Positions 1-8,535 of a DNA stretch of 64,000 nt are shown here, in pieces. Position 1 is the first letter of the stretch, and each line of letters starts with the position of its first letter. The notes beneath the pieces were generated by a model. That model searched no databases. It had not been told where the DNA came from and was given only the letters and a program-made list of their open reading frames with translations. The stretch comes from JAAZKA01 sp034926225 (GTDB lineage Bacteria; Bacillota; Clostridia; Oscillospirales; QAMX01): assembly GCA_034926225.1 (NCBI GenBank), contig JAYFRF010000001.1, forward strand, positions 1 to 64,000, given 5' to 3'. A program made the position numbers and the translations under genes.

Positions 1-1
1 T

Positions 2-571
2 ATGTGCGGAAGGTATATGGCTGTCGAGAGCGAAGACCTTTTGATGAAGCTGATATATGATGAGACGCGTGCAAAAAATCCGGAAGTTCGCTTACATTCC
101 GGTGAGATATTTCCGACGAATACGGCACCGGTGATCGGTGGCAGAAATGTTAGTCCCTTCCCTGCCAAATGGGGATATCCGCAATTTAATGGGAAAGGCG
201 TTATCATCAATGCCAGAGCCGAAACCGCCGATACGAAAATGACTTTTAAAGACAGTTTACGATATCGGCGCTGCGCGATACCTACCACCGGTTATCTGGA
301 GTGGTCACAGTCTAAGGAAAAATACAGGCTTAACTTACCGGAGGGGAAGCTACTGTATCTCGCTGGTTTCTATCAGGAATTCGCCGACGGTATCCGGTTT
401 GTGATTCTTACCACCGCTCCGAACGAGTCTGTCACGGATATCCATGACCGGATGCCGGTAATTCTGTTACAAAGAGGGATAGGGGAGTGGGTTAACGACC
501 GCGAGAAGGCAATGAAGATGATGCGGTCTCCCATGCCGCCGTTGGTACGGATGCATAACGGAGTAGTTTAA
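2..571 (+). CDS. SOS response-associated peptidase (SRAP, YedK/HMCES family)
   Basis: SRAP proteins recognise abasic sites in single-stranded DNA and form a thiazolidine crosslink through the N-terminal cysteine exposed after Met removal, shielding the lesion during replication. Visible here are Cys2 in an MCGRY start, an IINARAET motif (Asn70, Arg72, Glu74), the GYLEW motif with Glu100, and DIHDRMP with His148. These correspond to the catalytic Cys, Asn, Glu and His of E. coli YedK. The protein is 189 aa, slightly shorter than usual (about 200-230). Because Cys2 must follow the start Met, the ATG at base 2 is very probably the true start, even though the upstream ribosome site lies outside the window. 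No operon partner is visible downstream. Confidence 0.93.
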   Translation: MCGRYMAVESEDLLMKLIYDETRAKNPEVRLHSGEIFPTNTAPVIGGRNVSPFPAKWGYPQFNGKGVIINARAETADTKMTFKDSLRYRRCAIPTTGYLEWSQSKEKYRLNLPEGKLLYLAGFYQEFADGIRFVILTTAPNESVTDIHDRMPVILLQRGIGEWVNDREKAMKMMRSPMPPLVRMHNGVV

Positions 572-1034
572 CAATGCAACCCGCATCAGATTTCTGTTGG
601 CTTTTTTTGAGAAATCCACTTGCGTATCCCGTGTTTTTGTGCTACACTTAATTTATGCAAATTAAAAAAGATGCGCCGTGTCACCCTACGTCATCCAATA
701 GTCTTTTAAGTAAACCCGTTATCTGCAGCACACGAGTGTAACATCTTCCGACGCTATTGAAATTGCATTCAAACAAGGTACGGATATATTAGGTTTGTGC
801 TGCGGTGTTTTAAATTAGCGTCTGGCAAACAGGAAAATTAGAAGAGCGCTCTTTTTTAAAGAAGGAGCGCTCTTGTCGTAATATTCATACAATGTCAATA
901 CCAAGGACGCGTCACCCGTGATGCTAAAAAACGGGCGGAAGGCGTTCATTGATGCGGATATGTTTGCCATCAGACTGCCGGGTACGTCTTAAAATGTGAT
1001 TCGGCTCAAAATACCAACGGAGGAGAAAGAAAAA
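572..1034. other. 463-bp intergenic region with palindrome and short relic-like reading frames
   Basis: No intact gene is seen. After the SRAP stop there is a T-run near 601-607 with only a weak hairpin. Two short frames read like protein tails but lack good starts: one ends at the TAG near 820 (reads ...GTDILGLCCGVLN) and one ends at the TAA near 990 (reads ...KAFIDADMFAIRLPG). A perfect 10-bp inverted repeat (842-851 and 865-874) lies between them. The region may hold decayed mobile or accessory DNA; this is inference. Confidence 0.4.
842..874. repeat. Inverted repeat / possible bidirectional terminator
   Basis: Arms AAGAGCGCTC (842-851) and GAGCGCTCTT (865-874) pair perfectly. The left arm with its next two bases is itself a 12-bp palindrome (AAGAGCGCTCTT). 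The loop contains a T-run and an A-rich stretch, so it could act as a hairpin terminator or as a protein-binding palindrome. No gene ends directly before it. Confidence 0.55.
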
Positions 1035-2309
1035 ATGAACGCTTGCGAATGCCGCGAATATATTGACTCAGCCGCATTTCAAGAGATAGCCGCACGGCTG
1101 TATGGAAAAGAAAATATGGATGCCGCGAGGGAAAGATGGACGAATGCGGTGCTGGAATTTGTGCGGATATATGGTGACAACGATAAAATAACGCTGTTTT
1201 CCACGCCGGGACGAACGGAAATTGGCGGAAATCATACCGATCACAATAACGGCCGGGTACTTGCGGCAGCGGTGAATTTAGATACGATCGCGGTGGCCGC
1301 GCCGAATGACCGGGGGGTTGTTACGCTGCAATCGGAGGGTTTCCCGATGGATTCGCTGTCACTCGACTTGCTGAGTCCGTTTCCGAGGGAAAATCACACC
1401 TCGGCGGCGCTGATTCGCGGTGTTGCGGCGCGAATGGATGCGCTTGGTATGAATATCGGCGGATTTGACGCGTATACGACGACAAATGTCTTAAAAGGCT
1501 CGGGATTATCCTCTTCGGCGGCGTTTGAGGTGCTGATCGCGACGATCTACGACCATTTTTATAATGATGGGAAGCTTGAACCGCTAGCCGCGGCGCAGAT
1601 TGCGCAGTATGCGGAGAATGTGTTTTTTGGAAAGCCATGCGGCCTGATGGATCAGACTGCGTGCGCGTACGGGGGATTCGTGGCGATCGATTTTGCCGAC
1701 ACAGCAAGGCCTGTCGCCGAGAAAGTGGAGTTCGATTTTGCGAAAGCGGGATACGCGTTGGTCATCACGGATACCCGCGGCGACCACGCGAACCTCACGC
1801 CTGAATATGCGGCGATCCGTGAGGAAATGCAGGCGGTCGCGGCGGCGTTTGGCAAGACAGTACTGCGGGAATGCACGCGGGAAGAGATCCTCGCGAATGC
1901 CGGGACGCTGCGAGGAAAGGTCGGTGACCGGGCGATTCTGCGCGCGCTGCACTTTTTTGACGATAACGACCGGGTAGGAATGCAGAAAGCGGCATTGGAA
2001 CGTGGTGATATGGATACGTTCCTTGCACTGGTAAACGCGTCGGGCAACAGCTCATGGGAACTTTTGCAAAACTGCTTTGTCGCGGGCACCCGCGAGCAGG
2101 GCGTGACGCTGGGGCTTGCCGTGGGACGGATGGTGCTTGGGGATGCCGGCGCCTGCCGTGTGCATGGCGGCGGCTTTGCAGGAACGATTCAGGCGTTTGT
2201 GCCGATTGAGAAGACAGAAGCGTACCGCATGGCGATGGATGCGCTGTTTGGAAAGGATTCTGCGAAGGTGCTGTCGATTCGCAGCGCCGGGACGATCAAA
2301 ATTCAATAA
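1035..2309 (+). CDS. galK: Galactokinase (GHMP kinase)
   Basis: Phosphorylates alpha-D-galactose at C1 with ATP, the entry step of the Leloir pathway. Residue numbers are from the ATG at 1035, which has GGAGG at 1019-1023, 11 bases upstream; a GTG at 996 would extend the frame but has no ribosome site. The galactokinase signature with RTEIGGNHTDHNNG lies at 60-73, the GHMP ATP-binding loop GSGLSSSAA at 155-163, the catalytic-base region CGLMDQTAC near 202-210 (Asp206), and the C-terminal GHMP motif RVHGGGFAG near 375. At 424 aa the length fits clostridial GalK. No galT or galE adjoins it, so the gene stands alone before a bidirectional terminator. Confidence 0.95.
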   Translation: MNACECREYIDSAAFQEIAARLYGKENMDAARERWTNAVLEFVRIYGDNDKITLFSTPGRTEIGGNHTDHNNGRVLAAAVNLDTIAVAAPNDRGVVTLQSEGFPMDSLSLDLLSPFPRENHTSAALIRGVAARMDALGMNIGGFDAYTTTNVLKGSGLSSSAAFEVLIATIYDHFYNDGKLEPLAAAQIAQYAENVFFGKPCGLMDQTACAYGGFVAIDFADTARPVAEKVEFDFAKAGYALVITDTRGDHANLTPEYAAIREEMQAVAAAFGKTVLRECTREEILANAGTLRGKVGDRAILRALHFFDDNDRVGMQKAALERGDMDTFLALVNASGNSSWELLQNCFVAGTREQGVTLGLAVGRMVLGDAGACRVHGGGFAGTIQAFVPIEKTEAYRMAMDALFGKDSAKVLSIRSAGTIKIQ

Positions 2310-2322
2310 AAGACGATAAAAA

Positions 2323-2360
2323 GGTTCCGATGGAAGATAATCTCCATCGGAGCCTTTATT
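2323..2360. terminator. Bidirectional Rho-independent terminator
   Basis: The 12-bp arms 2323-2334 (GGTTCCGATGGA) and 2343-2354 pair with one G-U wobble, followed by TTTATT. It sits between galK and the convergent ABC exporter gene and can serve both, overlapping the last codons of the exporter gene. Confidence 0.85.
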
Positions 2361-4215
2361 AGATTGCCATGCCGGTTTTAAACTGGCTTTCGTACAGCTC
2401 GGCGTAGAATCCTTTGCGGGAGATCAGATCATCGTGCGTACCGCGCTCGACGATTTCACCGTCGCGAACAACAAGGATGCAGTTGGCATTGCGAATGGTC
2501 GAGAGACGATGAGCGATGATAAAGCTGGTGCGTCCCTTCATCAGCGTGAGCATCGCTTTTTGAGCAGCAAGCTCGGTACGGGTATCGATAGAGGATGTCG
2601 CCTCGTCGAGGATGAGGATGTGCGGCTCGGCGAGAAGCGCGCGGGCGATGGCGAGGAGCTGACGTTGCCCTTGGGAGAGATTTCCGCCGTTGTCGGAAAG
2701 CTGCGTGTCGTAGCCGTTTGCGAGCTGGCGGATGAAGTGATCGGCGTTGGCAAGCTCGGCGGCATAGCGGACTTCCTCGTCGGTGGCCGAGGGACGGCCG
2801 TAGCGGATATTTTCCATAACGGATTCGGAGAAGAGAAAGGTGTCCTGTAAAACCATACCGATGGAGCGGCGCAGGCTGTCACGGGTGACATGCATAATGT
2901 CATACCCATCAATGGTCAGAGAACCGGATTCGAGGTCATAGAAGCGGGTCAGCAGGCTGATGATCGTGGTCTTGCCGGCGCCGGTAGGTCCGACGATGGC
3001 GTAGGTCTGACCGGGGAGGACATGGAAGGACGCGTGCTTCAGGACGGGCTTACCGGGGACATAGGAGAAGCAGACGTCGTTTGCCTCGACATCGCCGCGG
3101 ACATCGGTCAACTCAATGCTGTCGGGCGCGTCGGTTTCGGGGGTCTCGTTCATAATATCAAAGACGCGTTCCGCACCGGCGAGCGCATGTTGAATCGTAT
3201 TAAAGAGGTTGAGCATCTCGTTAATGGGTCGCCCGAAATTCTTCATGTAGAGAGTAAATGCGAAGATATCACCGAAGCTGATGGAGAAACGAGGACTGAT
3301 GAAGAGAGCCGCGCCGACGACGCAGATAACGAGGTAGTTGAAGTGGTTGATCATGTTGTTGATCGGGCCCATGGTACCGGAAAGGCTTTGCGCGATAGTG
3401 GAGGCTTTGGTTAAGCGCTCGTTGATTTCGGAGAACTCCTTTTTAACCCGTTCCTCGCGGCCGAAAAGTGTGATGATCTTCTGCCCGGACATATGCTCCT
3501 CGATGTAACCGTTCAGCGTACCGAGTTCTTTGGTCTGGCGCTTAAACTGCGGCTGGGTTTTACCGACAATGAATTTCGCGGAGAAAATCGTCAGCGGCGT
3601 TAAAAGAATGGCGACAAGGGCGAGGAGAGGACTGATAAAGAACATAGCGACGAGCGTACCGAGCACGGTGATGATACCGGAAAAAAACTGCGGCAGGCTC
3701 TGGGAGATCGTATTGGAGATGCTGTCGATATCGTTGGTCAAACGGCTCATGATGTCGCCGGAGGAACGGGTATCAAAAAACTTGAGGGGAAGCTTTTGAA
3801 CCGCTGTAAAGAGATCGCGGCGGAGTTTTGCGGAGGTGGTCTGGGAGACGGTGATCATGAGATAGTTTTGCAGATAGGAAGCGCCGGCGGTGACAAGATA
3901 GACGCCGCCGAGGATGAGAAGAATACGCGCAAGCCCGAGAATATCGCCGGTATCGATGAAGTCGTCGACGATCGTACCGTTCAGCTTTGTAGAGATGATG
4001 GAGACGACCGCGGAAAGCAGCGAGATGAGGAAAACGGCGATAATCAAGGCTTTTTTCATCACGACATAATGAAGAAGGCGGCGCATGGTACCCTTGAAGT
4101 CCTTCAGCTTTTCGGGCTTTCCCATCATCATGCCGCCGTGGGGACCGCCGGGTCTTCCGGGGCCGCCTGGGCCGGCTGGACCTGCTGGGCGCGCGTCATT
4201 CTTTTGTTCAGACAT
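2359..4215 (-). CDS. ABC exporter half-transporter, ATP-binding and permease (canonical NBD subunit)
   Basis: 618-aa fused transmembrane and nucleotide-binding protein of the multidrug/lipid exporter type. Six TM segments span about residues 50-320. In the NBD, Walker A GPTGAGKTT is at 409-417, the signature LSQGQ at 513-517, and Walker B LILDEATSS at 534-542 with the catalytic Glu538. The start at 4215 has GAGGAGGTG upstream; an in-frame start at 4236 has none. The start overlaps the stop of the partner exporter gene by 8 bp (ATGTCTGA), implying translational coupling. The first 35 residues are unusually rich in Gly and Pro, in GPxG-like triplets. Together with the next upstream gene it should form a heterodimer of the BmrCD/LmrCD/TM287-288 type; the substrate is unknown. 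Confidence 0.92.
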   Translation of the reverse strand: MSEQKNDARPAGPAGPGGPGRPGGPHGGMMMGKPEKLKDFKGTMRRLLHYVVMKKALIIAVFLISLLSAVVSIISTKLNGTIVDDFIDTGDILGLARILLILGGVYLVTAGASYLQNYLMITVSQTTSAKLRRDLFTAVQKLPLKFFDTRSSGDIMSRLTNDIDSISNTISQSLPQFFSGIITVLGTLVAMFFISPLLALVAILLTPLTIFSAKFIVGKTQPQFKRQTKELGTLNGYIEEHMSGQKIITLFGREERVKKEFSEINERLTKASTIAQSLSGTMGPINNMINHFNYLVICVVGAALFISPRFSISFGDIFAFTLYMKNFGRPINEMLNLFNTIQHALAGAERVFDIMNETPETDAPDSIELTDVRGDVEANDVCFSYVPGKPVLKHASFHVLPGQTYAIVGPTGAGKTTIISLLTRFYDLESGSLTIDGYDIMHVTRDSLRRSIGMVLQDTFLFSESVMENIRYGRPSATDEEVRYAAELANADHFIRQLANGYDTQLSDNGGNLSQGQRQLLAIARALLAEPHILILDEATSSIDTRTELAAQKAMLTLMKGRTSFIIAHRLSTIRNANCILVVRDGEIVERGTHDDLISRKGFYAELYESQFKTGMAI

Positions 4216-5938
4216 TTTGAAGCACCTCCTCGCCAAGCTGGGAAGCCGCGATGCTGCGGTAGATTTCGCTGCGCTTTATCAAATCCTTGTGGGTACCGTT
4301 ATCGACAAGCATACCGTTGTCGAGGATAAAAATGCGGTCAAGGTTCATAACGGCGCTGATACGCTGGGCAATAATGATGAGCGTACAGGTCCCTTCGCGG
4401 GATTTAATAGCATTCTGGAGCTTTGCTTCGGTTGCGAGGTCAACGGCGCTGGTAGCGTCGTCGAGGATAAGGATATCGGGACGGCGGGCGAGCGTACGGG
4501 CGATGGACAAACGCTGCTTTTGGCCGCCGGAGAAGTTTTTGCCGCGCTGTTCGACAATTCCATCAAAGGCATCTTCCTTTTCACGGATAAAGTCAAGCGA
4601 CTGTGCGTCGGCGGCGGCTTTTTCCATCTCTTCTTGCGTCAAATCCTCTTTACCGAAGCGGAAGATATCAGCGATTTTACCGGAGAAGAGAATGCTTTCC
4701 TGTAAAACCATCCCGATTCGGGCACGGACTTCATGCAGTCGCAGCTCTTTTAAGTCCGTACCGCCGATGAGGATTTCACCATCGGTCGGATCATATAGTC
4801 GGGGGATCAGGCTGACAAGGGAGGTTTTCCCGCAGCCGGTGGCGCCGATGATGCCGATCGATTCGCCTTCCTTGATATGGAAGTTTAAATCGTGGAGGAC
4901 GTCTTCGGAGGCTTCATTGTAACGGAAAGAGACATGGCGGAACTCGATATCGGTACCGGTGACAGGTTTGGTGTCGTCGGCATCGTAGATGGAGGTATTC
5001 GTTGCGAGAACCTCGTTGATACGATCGGCGGAGACCTTAGCGCGGGTAAAAAACATGATGAACATAACGGACATCGTGAGAGAGGCAAGAATCTGGGTGA
5101 TATAGCTGATAAAGGCCATGATTTTACCGATTTCAAGCTCGTTGTTCATGACCATCTTACCGCCGAACCAGAAAACGGCGATGATGCAGGCGTTGACAAC
5201 GACGTTGATGATGGGCCAGAGGATGACGGTGATACGGGAGGCGCGGACGGAGGTGTTGAGTAAATCGTCGTTGGAGAGATCGAAGCGCTCGAGCTGCCTT
5301 TTTTCGGAGACGAAGGCCTTGGTCACACGGATACCGAGCAGGTTTTCACGCATGACGTTATTCATGTTATCGATCTTGCCCTGCACAACGCGGAATAAGG
5401 GAAAGGCACGGGTGATGATAAAGTACATCGCGATGAGCATGATCGGCATGGCAACAGCGAGGATAAGGGAGAGACGGCCGTTGATAGAGATGGCCATAAC
5501 GATGCCCCCGATACAGGTAACAGGTGCGCGTACGAGCATGCGCATGGCCATCATAGCCATATTCTGCACCTGGTTGACGTCGTTTGTAAGACGGGTGATG
5601 AGGGATGAGGTTTTAAACTTATCGATTTCCTTAAATGAGAAGGTTTCGACCTTGGCGAAGAGCTCAGCGCGGAGTTCTTTGGCAAGCTGAATAGAGGCGA
5701 TAGAGGAAAGGACGGTACAGCCGGCGCCGCCGACCAAACCGATGAGAGCGCAGCCGAGCATTTTCAGGCCGGTGGCCAGTACGTAGTTGAGATCGCTGTT
5801 CTGGATACCGATGTCGACAATGTTCGACATCAGCACGGGCTGTTGGAGATCCATCATAACCTCCATAAACATCAGCAGCGGCGCACCGATCGCACAGAAA
5901 AGGGCAAACCCCTTTAAATAACGAAACAGTTTAATCAT
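4208..5938 (-). CDS. ABC exporter half-transporter, ATP-binding and permease (degenerate NBD subunit)
   Basis: 576-aa partner of the downstream exporter gene. Six TM segments lie in the first 300 residues. The NBD has Walker A GATGCGKTS, signature FSGGQKQR, and Walker B LILDDATSAVD, where Asp replaces the catalytic Glu. This substitution marks the degenerate site subunit of heterodimeric exporters such as TM287/288, BmrCD and LmrCD. The start at 5938 is chosen because its ATGATTAA overlaps the marR stop by 8 bp and GAGGAGAAAG lies upstream; an in-frame extension to 5989 would run deep into marR. Transcribed from the marR promoter. Confidence 0.92.
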   Translation of the reverse strand: MIKLFRYLKGFALFCAIGAPLLMFMEVMMDLQQPVLMSNIVDIGIQNSDLNYVLATGLKMLGCALIGLVGGAGCTVLSSIASIQLAKELRAELFAKVETFSFKEIDKFKTSSLITRLTNDVNQVQNMAMMAMRMLVRAPVTCIGGIVMAISINGRLSLILAVAMPIMLIAMYFIITRAFPLFRVVQGKIDNMNNVMRENLLGIRVTKAFVSEKRQLERFDLSNDDLLNTSVRASRITVILWPIINVVVNACIIAVFWFGGKMVMNNELEIGKIMAFISYITQILASLTMSVMFIMFFTRAKVSADRINEVLATNTSIYDADDTKPVTGTDIEFRHVSFRYNEASEDVLHDLNFHIKEGESIGIIGATGCGKTSLVSLIPRLYDPTDGEILIGGTDLKELRLHEVRARIGMVLQESILFSGKIADIFRFGKEDLTQEEMEKAAADAQSLDFIREKEDAFDGIVEQRGKNFSGGQKQRLSIARTLARRPDILILDDATSAVDLATEAKLQNAIKSREGTCTLIIIAQRISAVMNLDRIFILDNGMLVDNGTHKDLIKRSEIYRSIAASQLGEEVLQNV

Positions 5939-6401
5939 GATTATCTTTCTTCTCCTCACAGCAATCGGATTCTGTGCCGAGGGCTTCATGGATGTTGCGA
6001 GTCATTTTCGCGAGGATGGCGAGCGCGACATCGCTTTCCTCGGGAGAAAAGCCCTGAAAGCATATGTCGCCGATGAGCGCGCTTGTGCGGCGCAGAGTTT
6101 CGTACGCGTCAAGACCCGTTTCGGTCATATGGATCTGCCAGACGCGGCGATCAGAAGGGTCGGCGCGCCGTTCGATGAGGCCGTCCCGTTCCATGGTTGT
6201 GAGGATACTCGTGATGGTCGCAGGTTCTAAATGGCAGTTTCTGGACAATTCGTTTTGGATACAGCCGTTATGATCGTGCAAATAATCTAAAATCGGCGGC
6301 AGGCCGGCCGTCAGCCCATTTTTACGCATCATCGTAAAAGAAAGCTTGTGATGACTCCGGCAAAGACGCAGCAGGTCTACCGAGCGTTCATAGGAATCCA
6401 T
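5931..6401 (-). CDS. MarR family transcriptional regulator
   Basis: 156-aa winged-helix regulator. The DNA-binding core lies at about residues 38-105, with ELSRNCHLEPATITSILTTMERDGLI as helix-turn-helix (quoted here only as ELSRNCHLEP...TSILTTMERD) and the wing residues RRADPSDRRVW. Such proteins usually repress their own operon and are released by small-molecule ligands. It is the first gene of a three-gene operon with the heterodimeric ABC exporter, each joined by 8-bp overlaps, the usual arrangement of a ligand-induced drug or toxic-metabolite efflux system. A strong sigma-A promoter and an AT-rich dyad that may be its operator lie directly upstream. Confidence 0.92.
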   Translation of the reverse strand: MDSYERSVDLLRLCRSHHKLSFTMMRKNGLTAGLPPILDYLHDHNGCIQNELSRNCHLEPATITSILTTMERDGLIERRADPSDRRVWQIHMTETGLDAYETLRRTSALIGDICFQGFSPEESDVALAILAKMTRNIHEALGTESDCCEEKKDNHD

Positions 6402-6428
6402 TTCATACCCCTTTCACAGCAAAGAAAG

Positions 6429-6455
6429 TTAGATAGCTAATTATTAATAGTCTAA
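6429..6455. promoter_or_regulatory. Candidate MarR operator (imperfect dyad)
   Basis: TTAGA at 6429-6433 and TCTAA at 6451-6455 flank an AT-rich core containing TAGCTA, directly downstream of the -10 element of the marR promoter, where a repressor would block transcription start. Assigning it to this MarR protein is inference from position. Confidence 0.45.
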
Positions 6456-6484
6456 ATGATACCACAGAGACTTCCTATTGTCAA
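6456..6484 (-). promoter_or_regulatory. Sigma-A promoter of the marR-ABC operon
   Basis: Read on the minus strand, -35 TTGACA (6479-6484), a 17-bp spacer, and -10 TATCAT (6456-6461). The -35 is perfect and the -10 has one mismatch. Confidence 0.8.
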
Positions 6485-6575
6485 GTGCAATAAACAAAAT
6501 GTTTTGGATAATCATACGATAAAGCGGTAAATTTAGTAGGTAATACAATGGTGTGAGTCAAAAGAAAAATAGTTG

Positions 6576-6613
6576 CCGCCATGATGCACAAATTTTATTG
6601 GGCATCATGGCGG
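6576..6613. repeat. Strong orphan hairpin between marR and the diguanylate cyclase gene
   Basis: Arms 6576-6587 (CCGCCATGATGC) and 6602-6613 pair perfectly over 12 bp with a 14-base AT-rich loop. T-rich sequence follows on both strands, so it resembles a terminator, but the genes on both sides start away from it. It could shield the two divergent promoters from read-through or be a remnant of a lost gene. Confidence 0.6.
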
Positions 6614-6686
6614 TTTAGTTTTGGTCTTCCCTGTTGTAATTTGTCGGACGATACTTCTTGCATTATGGTATTATTTAGCATATACT

Positions 6687-6702
6687 ATGCATAAAAAAGA
6701 TC
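6687..6702 (+). promoter_or_regulatory. Weak candidate promoter region of the diguanylate cyclase gene
   Basis: TATACT lies in the stretch just upstream of the GGAGGAGGGG ribosome site, with TTGCAT 17 bp before it. The -10 is good but the -35 is poor. The rest of the 335-bp gap holds the marR promoter and an orphan hairpin. Confidence 0.3.
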
Positions 6703-6736
6703 ATCCGCATAGAATTGGAGGAGGGGATCTCAGTCC

Positions 6737-7747
6737 GTGATATTCCATGCGACAATTATAAACGATATAAATGGTATATGGTATGTAAACTCGTTTTTTC
6801 TGATAGTGATAGCAGGCCTGCTGATAGCAGGAACATTGTTCTTACTTTGGGAAACGAGACGTTTAAAAGTTGATAACAGACGTTTGCATAATATGTCCGA
6901 GTTAGATCGGCGCATTGCCAAGGAAAACAACGCCATCCTCTTTGACGCGGAACTGAATGACGGATCTGTTTCGTGCAACGCGCAATTTCGGGAAATCTTC
7001 GGTACAGATTTGACATTAGAGAATTTACTGAATGGGGATGCTCTGTATTGTGAAGATCGTATAAAATATTACCATATGCTTCAGCGATCCATCCATGGCG
7101 AAAGCATACAAAACAAAGAATTACGGTTTTGTACCAGGAATGGAAATTATATCTGGTTCTCTGTTTGGATGGCTTCTATTGTCGATTCAAACGGGAAAGC
7201 CGTCCGCATTGAAGGTAAAATGATAGACATAAACAAATACAAACAAAGGACGGCGGAACTGCTGCTCTCGGCACAGACAGACTCTATGACCGGGCTTTTA
7301 AACAGGCGCGAGACGGAATGCGTAATCCGGCGATCTCTTTCCGTACCCGGCGTACATGCCGTTCTGATCGCTGACATCGACAATTTGAAAGCGTTGAACG
7401 ATACGCTCGGTCACAGTCAGGGAGATTATGCGATCAAGCTTGTTGCAGAAACGCTTCGGCGTCAATTCCGATGCTCCGACACCGTGGGCCGCATCGGTGG
7501 CGATGAATTTATGGTTTTCCTGCCTTGTATCGGAAGGGAGGATATTCTATGCCGTTTAATCTCCGAGCTTCAGCAGAACATACATAAGATTTACGTCGGT
7601 AAACAATTTGAGTATCCCGTTCATTGCAGCATTGGCGCCTCCTTATCACGAAAGGGGGATCGTTTCGATGACCTCTATCAGCGTGCGGACAATTCTCTTT
7701 ACCGCGCAAAAAGGACAGGGAAAGACGGAGCAGTCATCGATAGTTAA
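6737..7747 (+). CDS. Membrane-anchored PAS-GGDEF diguanylate cyclase
   Basis: 336 aa. One TM segment at about residues 18-40, then a PAS-like sensor region (about 60-165) and a C-terminal GGDEF domain (about 175-335). It should make cyclic di-GMP from two GTP. The active-site motif RIGGDEF is intact, and RCSD five residues before GGDEF matches the RxxD inhibitory I-site, so product inhibition is likely. The GTG start at 6737 has GGAGGAGGGG at 6717-6726. The gene stands alone, convergent with the AraC-type response regulator whose stop lies 7 bases away. No EAL or PilZ partner is seen nearby. Confidence 0.93.
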   Translation: MIFHATIINDINGIWYVNSFFLIVIAGLLIAGTLFLLWETRRLKVDNRRLHNMSELDRRIAKENNAILFDAELNDGSVSCNAQFREIFGTDLTLENLLNGDALYCEDRIKYYHMLQRSIHGESIQNKELRFCTRNGNYIWFSVWMASIVDSNGKAVRIEGKMIDINKYKQRTAELLLSAQTDSMTGLLNRRETECVIRRSLSVPGVHAVLIADIDNLKALNDTLGHSQGDYAIKLVAETLRRQFRCSDTVGRIGGDEFMVFLPCIGREDILCRLISELQQNIHKIYVGKQFEYPVHCSIGASLSRKGDRFDDLYQRADNSLYRAKRTGKDGAVIDS

Positions 7748-7754
7748 TAGATCA

Positions 7755-8483
7755 TCAAATATGGCCTTTCCGGTATTCCGACAAGGTCAATCCGGTCTGC
7801 TTTTTGAAAACCTTAGCAAAATAGAAGTACTCTGGATATCCCACGCGTTCACCGATCTCACCCGCGCTGAGATTACTCTGCTGTAACAGCGTGCATGCAT
7901 GCTCGATGCGAATCCTCGTGAGAAAGGCAATTAAATTTTCTCCGGTCGCCTTTTTAAACATTTGGCTCAGATAATTTGGGTGAAATCCAAATTCCTCCGC
8001 TACGCTTTGGGCAGTTAACCCCTTGTCCGCATAATGTGTACGCAGATACACACAGATCTCATGCGCCGGACCCTGCACGTCATCCTCCGCATTTGCCCGT
8101 TCGCCGCGTGCGTCCAGTATCCGTTTCGCATTTTGCAATATGTCACACAGCTCGTTATCGTCGAAGGGTTTTGAGCAAAATCCTATCGCGCCGAGGTTTA
8201 AGGCCTCCTTCGCGTACGCAAATTCGGCATAGCCGCTGATAACAATCGTGAGTATATCCGGATAGGCGCTTTTCAAGCTCCGGATGAGGTTTAATCCGTC
8301 CATACCCGGCATTTTGATATCGGTAAACACGACATCCGGACGCAGACGCTCACACATAGCAAGCCCTTCCGCCGCGGAAGACGCCATACCCAGTATTCGA
8401 AAACCTATCGTGTTCCAATCCAGCCGGTTCTCAAGACTTTTTAACACATAGTACTCATCATCGATAAGACATACACCATACAT
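7755..8483 (-). CDS. Response regulator with AraC-type DNA-binding domain (YesN-like)
   Basis: 242 aa. N-terminal receiver with DD at 8-9, phosphoacceptor Asp55 in FTDIKMPGMDG, and conserved Lys105 in CSKPF. The C-terminal HTH_18 domain (about 140-240) carries two helix-turn-helix motifs and ends with VGYPEYFYFAKVFKKQTGL, typical of AraC-type regulators. The upstream gene is the cognate YesM-like kinase, and the carbohydrate ABC transporter genes precede it. By analogy with YesMN/LplABC arrangements it likely activates that transport operon when the sugar is sensed outside the cell. Confidence 0.93.
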   Translation of the reverse strand: MYGVCLIDDEYYVLKSLENRLDWNTIGFRILGMASSAAEGLAMCERLRPDVVFTDIKMPGMDGLNLIRSLKSAYPDILTIVISGYAEFAYAKEALNLGAIGFCSKPFDDNELCDILQNAKRILDARGERANAEDDVQGPAHEICVYLRTHYADKGLTAQSVAEEFGFHPNYLSQMFKKATGENLIAFLTRIRIEHACTLLQQSNLSAGEIGERVGYPEYFYFAKVFKKQTGLTLSEYRKGHI

Positions 8484-8535
8484 ACTCAGTCCAAAACCTC
8501 CTCTTTACCGTAGAACACACAAAAAAGGGGGAGGA

